DNA of 17,215 nt, taken from contig ONPY01000053.1 in NCBI GenBank assembly GCA_900319835.1, forward strand, positions 1 through 17,215, written 5' to 3'. Below are positions 15,007 to 17,215 of the stretch, one piece after another. The position numbers and the translations under genes are program-made. Within the stretch, counting starts at the first letter, position 1. Every line of letters starts with the position of its first letter. The notes beneath the pieces are model-generated. The model had not been told where the DNA came from, did not search any database, and worked only from the letters and a program-made list of their open reading frames with translations. This stretch comes from an uncultured Eubacteriales bacterium. Lineage in GTDB: Bacteria; Bacillota_A; Clostridia; Oscillospirales; Oscillospiraceae.

Positions 15007-16124
15007 AATTCCTCTTTACCTGCGGCGGCACCGCCGGCCACATCAACCCCGCCCTTGCGGTGGCGGGACGCCTCAAGGAGCTGATGCCCGACAGTGAGTT
15101 TCTCTTCCTTGGCGTTGAAGGCAAGATGGAGATGAACCTGGTGCCCCGGGCGGGCTATGAGATCCGGGGCTTGAACATGACCTACATCAAGCGCGGCCAT
15201 GATCTGGAATCCATCGCCCACAATCTGGACACCGTGAAAAACGTTGTCCGCTCCAAGCGGGAAGCCAAACAGATCATCCGCAGGTTTCAGCCGGACGCGG
15301 TGATCGGCACCGGCGGCTATATCTGTTACCCCGTGCTGGAGGCCGCCCACGAAGAGCATGTCCCCACCCTGGTACATGAGAGCAACGCCGTACCGGGACT
15401 TACCACAAAGCTGCTGGCCGACCGGGTGGACCAGGTGCTGCTGGGCTTTGAGGAGAGCCGCCAGTACTATCGCCATCCCGAACGTGTCACCGTCACCGGT
15501 ACGCCCGTGCGCGGGGAGTTTGACCGCATTACCCGCGAGAGCGCCAGACAGGAGCTGGGGCTGAGGGAGGGAGAGAAGCTGGTGATCTCCGTCTGGGGTT
15601 CCCTGGGCGCCGAGCACATGAACCGGGTCATGGCCGAATTGATCCCGAAGCTGGACGGGAAACAGAGCTTCCGTCTGATCCACGCGTCCGGCAGCCTCTA
15701 TCACGAGCGCTTTGTCAAAAAGCTCGCCGAAACCGCGCCCGACTGCGCCGAGAAGGGCATCGAGGTGCGCGAATACATCTACGATATGCCGCGGCTGATG
15801 GCGGCGGCGGATCTGATCCTCTGTCGGGCGGGCGCGTCCACGATCTCCGAGCTCTGTTATCTGGGAAAGCCCGCGATCATGGTGCCGTCGCCCAACGTGA
15901 CCAACAACCATCAGGAGAAAAACGCCCGGGTGCTGGAGCGGGCCGGCGGCGCGAAAGTGCTGCTGGAGGGCAAGTTTGACGCGGACTCCCTGCTCCGGGA
16001 CATTCAGGAGCTGCTTTCAGACGAGGAAAAACTGCAGAGCATGGGTGACGCCTTGCGGACGCTCTCCGTGCGGGACGCCACCGAGCGCATCACCGGGATG
16101 ATCCTGGAGCTCTGCAAAGGCTGA
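15003..16124 (+). CDS. murG: UDP-N-acetylglucosamine--undecaprenyl-PP-MurNAc-pentapeptide GlcNAc transferase
   Basis: A 373-aa GT-B glycosyltransferase of normal length. It adds GlcNAc to lipid I to make lipid II on the cytoplasmic face of the membrane. The N-terminal glycine-rich loop GGTAGHINPA (8-17) is the acceptor-side signature; the common form has GG where this has AG. HESNAVPG (125-132) and the UDP-GlcNAc-binding region AAADLILCRAGASTISEL followed by GKPAIMVPSPNVTNNHQ are present. GAAAGGAAAA lies in the end of ftsW ahead of the overlapping ATG at 15003. It is the last gene before the hairpin at 16144-16192. Confidence 0.98.
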   Translation: MKFLFTCGGTAGHINPALAVAGRLKELMPDSEFLFLGVEGKMEMNLVPRAGYEIRGLNMTYIKRGHDLESIAHNLDTVKNVVRSKREAKQIIRRFQPDAVIGTGGYICYPVLEAAHEEHVPTLVHESNAVPGLTTKLLADRVDQVLLGFEESRQYYRHPERVTVTGTPVRGEFDRITRESARQELGLREGEKLVISVWGSLGAEHMNRVMAELIPKLDGKQSFRLIHASGSLYHERFVKKLAETAPDCAEKGIEVREYIYDMPRLMAAADLILCRAGASTISELCYLGKPAIMVPSPNVTNNHQEKNARVLERAGGAKVLLEGKFDADSLLRDIQELLSDEEKLQSMGDALRTLSVRDATERITGMILELCKG

Positions 16125-16143
16125 AATTGACAATAACACAGGC

Positions 16144-16192
16144 AAATCCCCCCGCATAGAATGAATTGACTTGATCATGCGGGGGGATTTTT
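16144..16192 (+). terminator. Terminator-like hairpin that also contains the murA ribosome binding site
   Basis: A 14-bp perfect stem pairs AAATCCCCCCGCAT (16144-16157) with ATGCGGGGGGATTT (16177-16190) around a 19-nt loop, and the 3' arm continues as a T-run ending at 16192. It lies 19 nt after murG and has all marks of an intrinsic terminator. However, the murA ATG begins at 16193, directly after the T-run, and the only Shine-Dalgarno-like sequence, GGGGGGA (16181-16187), is inside the 3' arm. Folding would therefore end transcription or block ribosome access to murA. The structure is seen; a regulatory role is inferred. Confidence 0.8.
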
Positions 16193-17215
16193 ATGGATAT
16201 TTGGACACTACGGGGCGGAAACCGGCTGGACGGCGAATGCCGGGTACAGGGCTCAAAGAACGCCTCGCTGCCCATTCTCGCGGCCTCCATCCTCCGTCCC
16301 GCGGAGTCGGAGTTGACAAATGTCCCCAGACTGCGGGATATCGACGCGGCACTGCGCATCCTGCGGCACCTGGGCTGTCGGGCCGAGCAGAAGGGGAACA
16401 CCCTGTACATAGACGCCCGGGGGCTGGTGCAGAGCGCGGTGCCCCATGAGCTGATGGCCGAGATGCGCTCCTCGGTGATCTTCATGGGCGCGCTGCTGGC
16501 CCGCTGCGGCGAAGCCCGCTTGAGCCTGCCGGGCGGCTGCCAACTGGGCAGAAGGCCCATTGATCTGCATCTGGCCGCACTGAGAGAGCTCGGGGCCTTG
16601 ATCGAGGAGCGGGACGGGGAGATCCTCTGCCGGGCGGAGAGGCTGCGGGGGACCACGGTGCGTCTGCCCTTTCCCAGCGTGGGCGCCACAGAAAACGTGA
16701 TGCTGGCCGCTACGGCGGCCAAAGGGGAGACCCGCATCGAGGGCGCCGCAAGGGAACCGGAGATCGAAGCCCTGCAGGACTATCTCAGGCAGATGGGCTT
16801 TTCGGTCACCGGGGCCGGAACCGGCAGCATCCGCGTCTCCGGCGGCCGGGACGTCTCCCACGCTGTCTGCCGCATCCAGCCGGACCGCATCGCCGCGGCC
16901 ACCTATGCCTGTGCCTGCGCGGCAGCGGGCGGGGACGTGGAACTTCTGGATGTAAACCCCGCACATTTTTTGACGGTTCTCCACTTCCTAAAACAGGCGG
17001 GCTGTGATATAATAACCAAAACCCACCGCGTGCGCGTGCGCGCAGACGGAAAATGCCGGGCAGTGGGGGAGATTGTCACCCGGCCCTATCCCGGCTTCCC
17101 CACGGACGCCATGCCCGTTTTGATGGCGGCGCTGCTGCGCAGCGAAGGGAAGACCATCATCCGGGAGACCATCTTTGAAAACCGCTTCCGCCAGGTGCCG
17201 GAGCTGAGAAAGCTG
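16193..17215 (+). CDS. murA: UDP-N-acetylglucosamine 1-carboxyvinyltransferase, C-terminus cut by the window
   Basis: An open frame of 341 codons runs from ATG 16193 to the window edge without a stop; a full MurA has about 420 residues, so roughly 80 are missing. MurA transfers enolpyruvate from PEP to UDP-GlcNAc, the first committed step of peptidoglycan synthesis, in the cytoplasm. K22-N23 in GSKNASLPILAA bind substrate. C116 in LPGGCQLGRRPIDLHL is the active-site cysteine attacked by fosfomycin. VGATENVMLAA, PDRIAAATYACA and YPGFPTDAMPVLMAAL are family motifs, and FENRF is near the edge. The start is not preceded by a free ribosome binding site (see the hairpin just upstream). Firmicutes often carry two murA copies, so this may be MurA1 or MurA2 (MurZ). 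An extended -10-like TGATATAAT at 17005-17013 lies inside but lacks a good -35. Confidence 0.95.
   Translation, partial: MDIWTLRGGNRLDGECRVQGSKNASLPILAASILRPAESELTNVPRLRDIDAALRILRHLGCRAEQKGNTLYIDARGLVQSAVPHELMAEMRSSVIFMGALLARCGEARLSLPGGCQLGRRPIDLHLAALRELGALIEERDGEILCRAERLRGTTVRLPFPSVGATENVMLAATAAKGETRIEGAAREPEIEALQDYLRQMGFSVTGAGTGSIRVSGGRDVSHAVCRIQPDRIAAATYACACAAAGGDVELLDVNPAHFLTVLHFLKQAGCDIITKTHRVRVRADGKCRAVGEIVTRPYPGFPTDAMPVLMAALLRSEGKTIIRETIFENRFRQVPELRKL

Noticed and set aside
16127..16162. TTGACA and TAGAAT between murG and murA as a murA promoter
   Set aside because: The spacing is 24 nt, too long for sigma-A, and the -10 would lie at the top of the hairpin loop.
16313..16341. TTGACA inside murA as a promoter -35
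   Set aside because: It encodes the conserved ELTNVP motif, and no acceptable -10 lies 16-18 nt downstream (GGATAT at 17).

Overview
The window is GC-rich bacterial chromosome. Everything points to a high-GC, meso-diaminopimelate-type Clostridia, most likely of the Oscillospiraceae/Ruminococcaceae kind. This is an inference from gene content, gene order, a TTGCAT-N17-TATAAT promoter and purine-rich ribosome binding sites; no rRNA or other taxonomic marker is present. All supported genes are on the + strand. I see no tRNA, rRNA, CRISPR array, insertion sequence or attachment site.

Left part (1-7114). The window opens with the C-terminus of an HPr-type phosphocarrier protein, closed by a strong intrinsic terminator. 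A five-gene housekeeping run with one newcomer at its head follows: a large membrane-anchored TIR-domain protein with a beta-propeller-like C-terminal half (190-2649), an EamA/DMT transporter, uvrC, rsmD, coaD, and an uncharacterised coiled-coil protein with a Pro/Gln-rich tail. Gaps are tiny or negative (uvrC and rsmD overlap by 40 nt, rsmD and coaD by 4 nt), so this looks like one transcription unit. It ends at a second strong terminator. A near-perfect sigma-A promoter is buried in the end of rsmD and could drive coaD and the coiled-coil gene separately.

Right part (7115-17215) is the division and cell wall (dcw) cluster: mraZ, rsmH, ftsL, a two-PASTA class B penicillin-binding protein, murE, mraY, ftsW, murG and murA (cut by the window edge). 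It starts at a clear promoter. Three AAAGTGG-type direct repeats with exact 10-bp period lie just downstream of the -10, as expected for autoregulation by MraZ. The genes make lipid II precursors (murA, murE), attach them to the lipid carrier (mraY, murG), polymerise and cross-link them at the septum (ftsW, PBP) and hold the division complex together (ftsL). murD and murF are absent from their usual places.

Points worth a second look: the TIR-TM-propeller protein heading a DNA repair/CoA operon; the perfect 14-bp hairpin between murG and murA, which looks like a terminator but also buries the murA ribosome binding site, with its T-run touching the murA start codon; the promoters inside rsmD and murE; phased A-tracts upstream of the dcw promoter; the missing murD/murF; and the conserved but unassigned coiled-coil protein.
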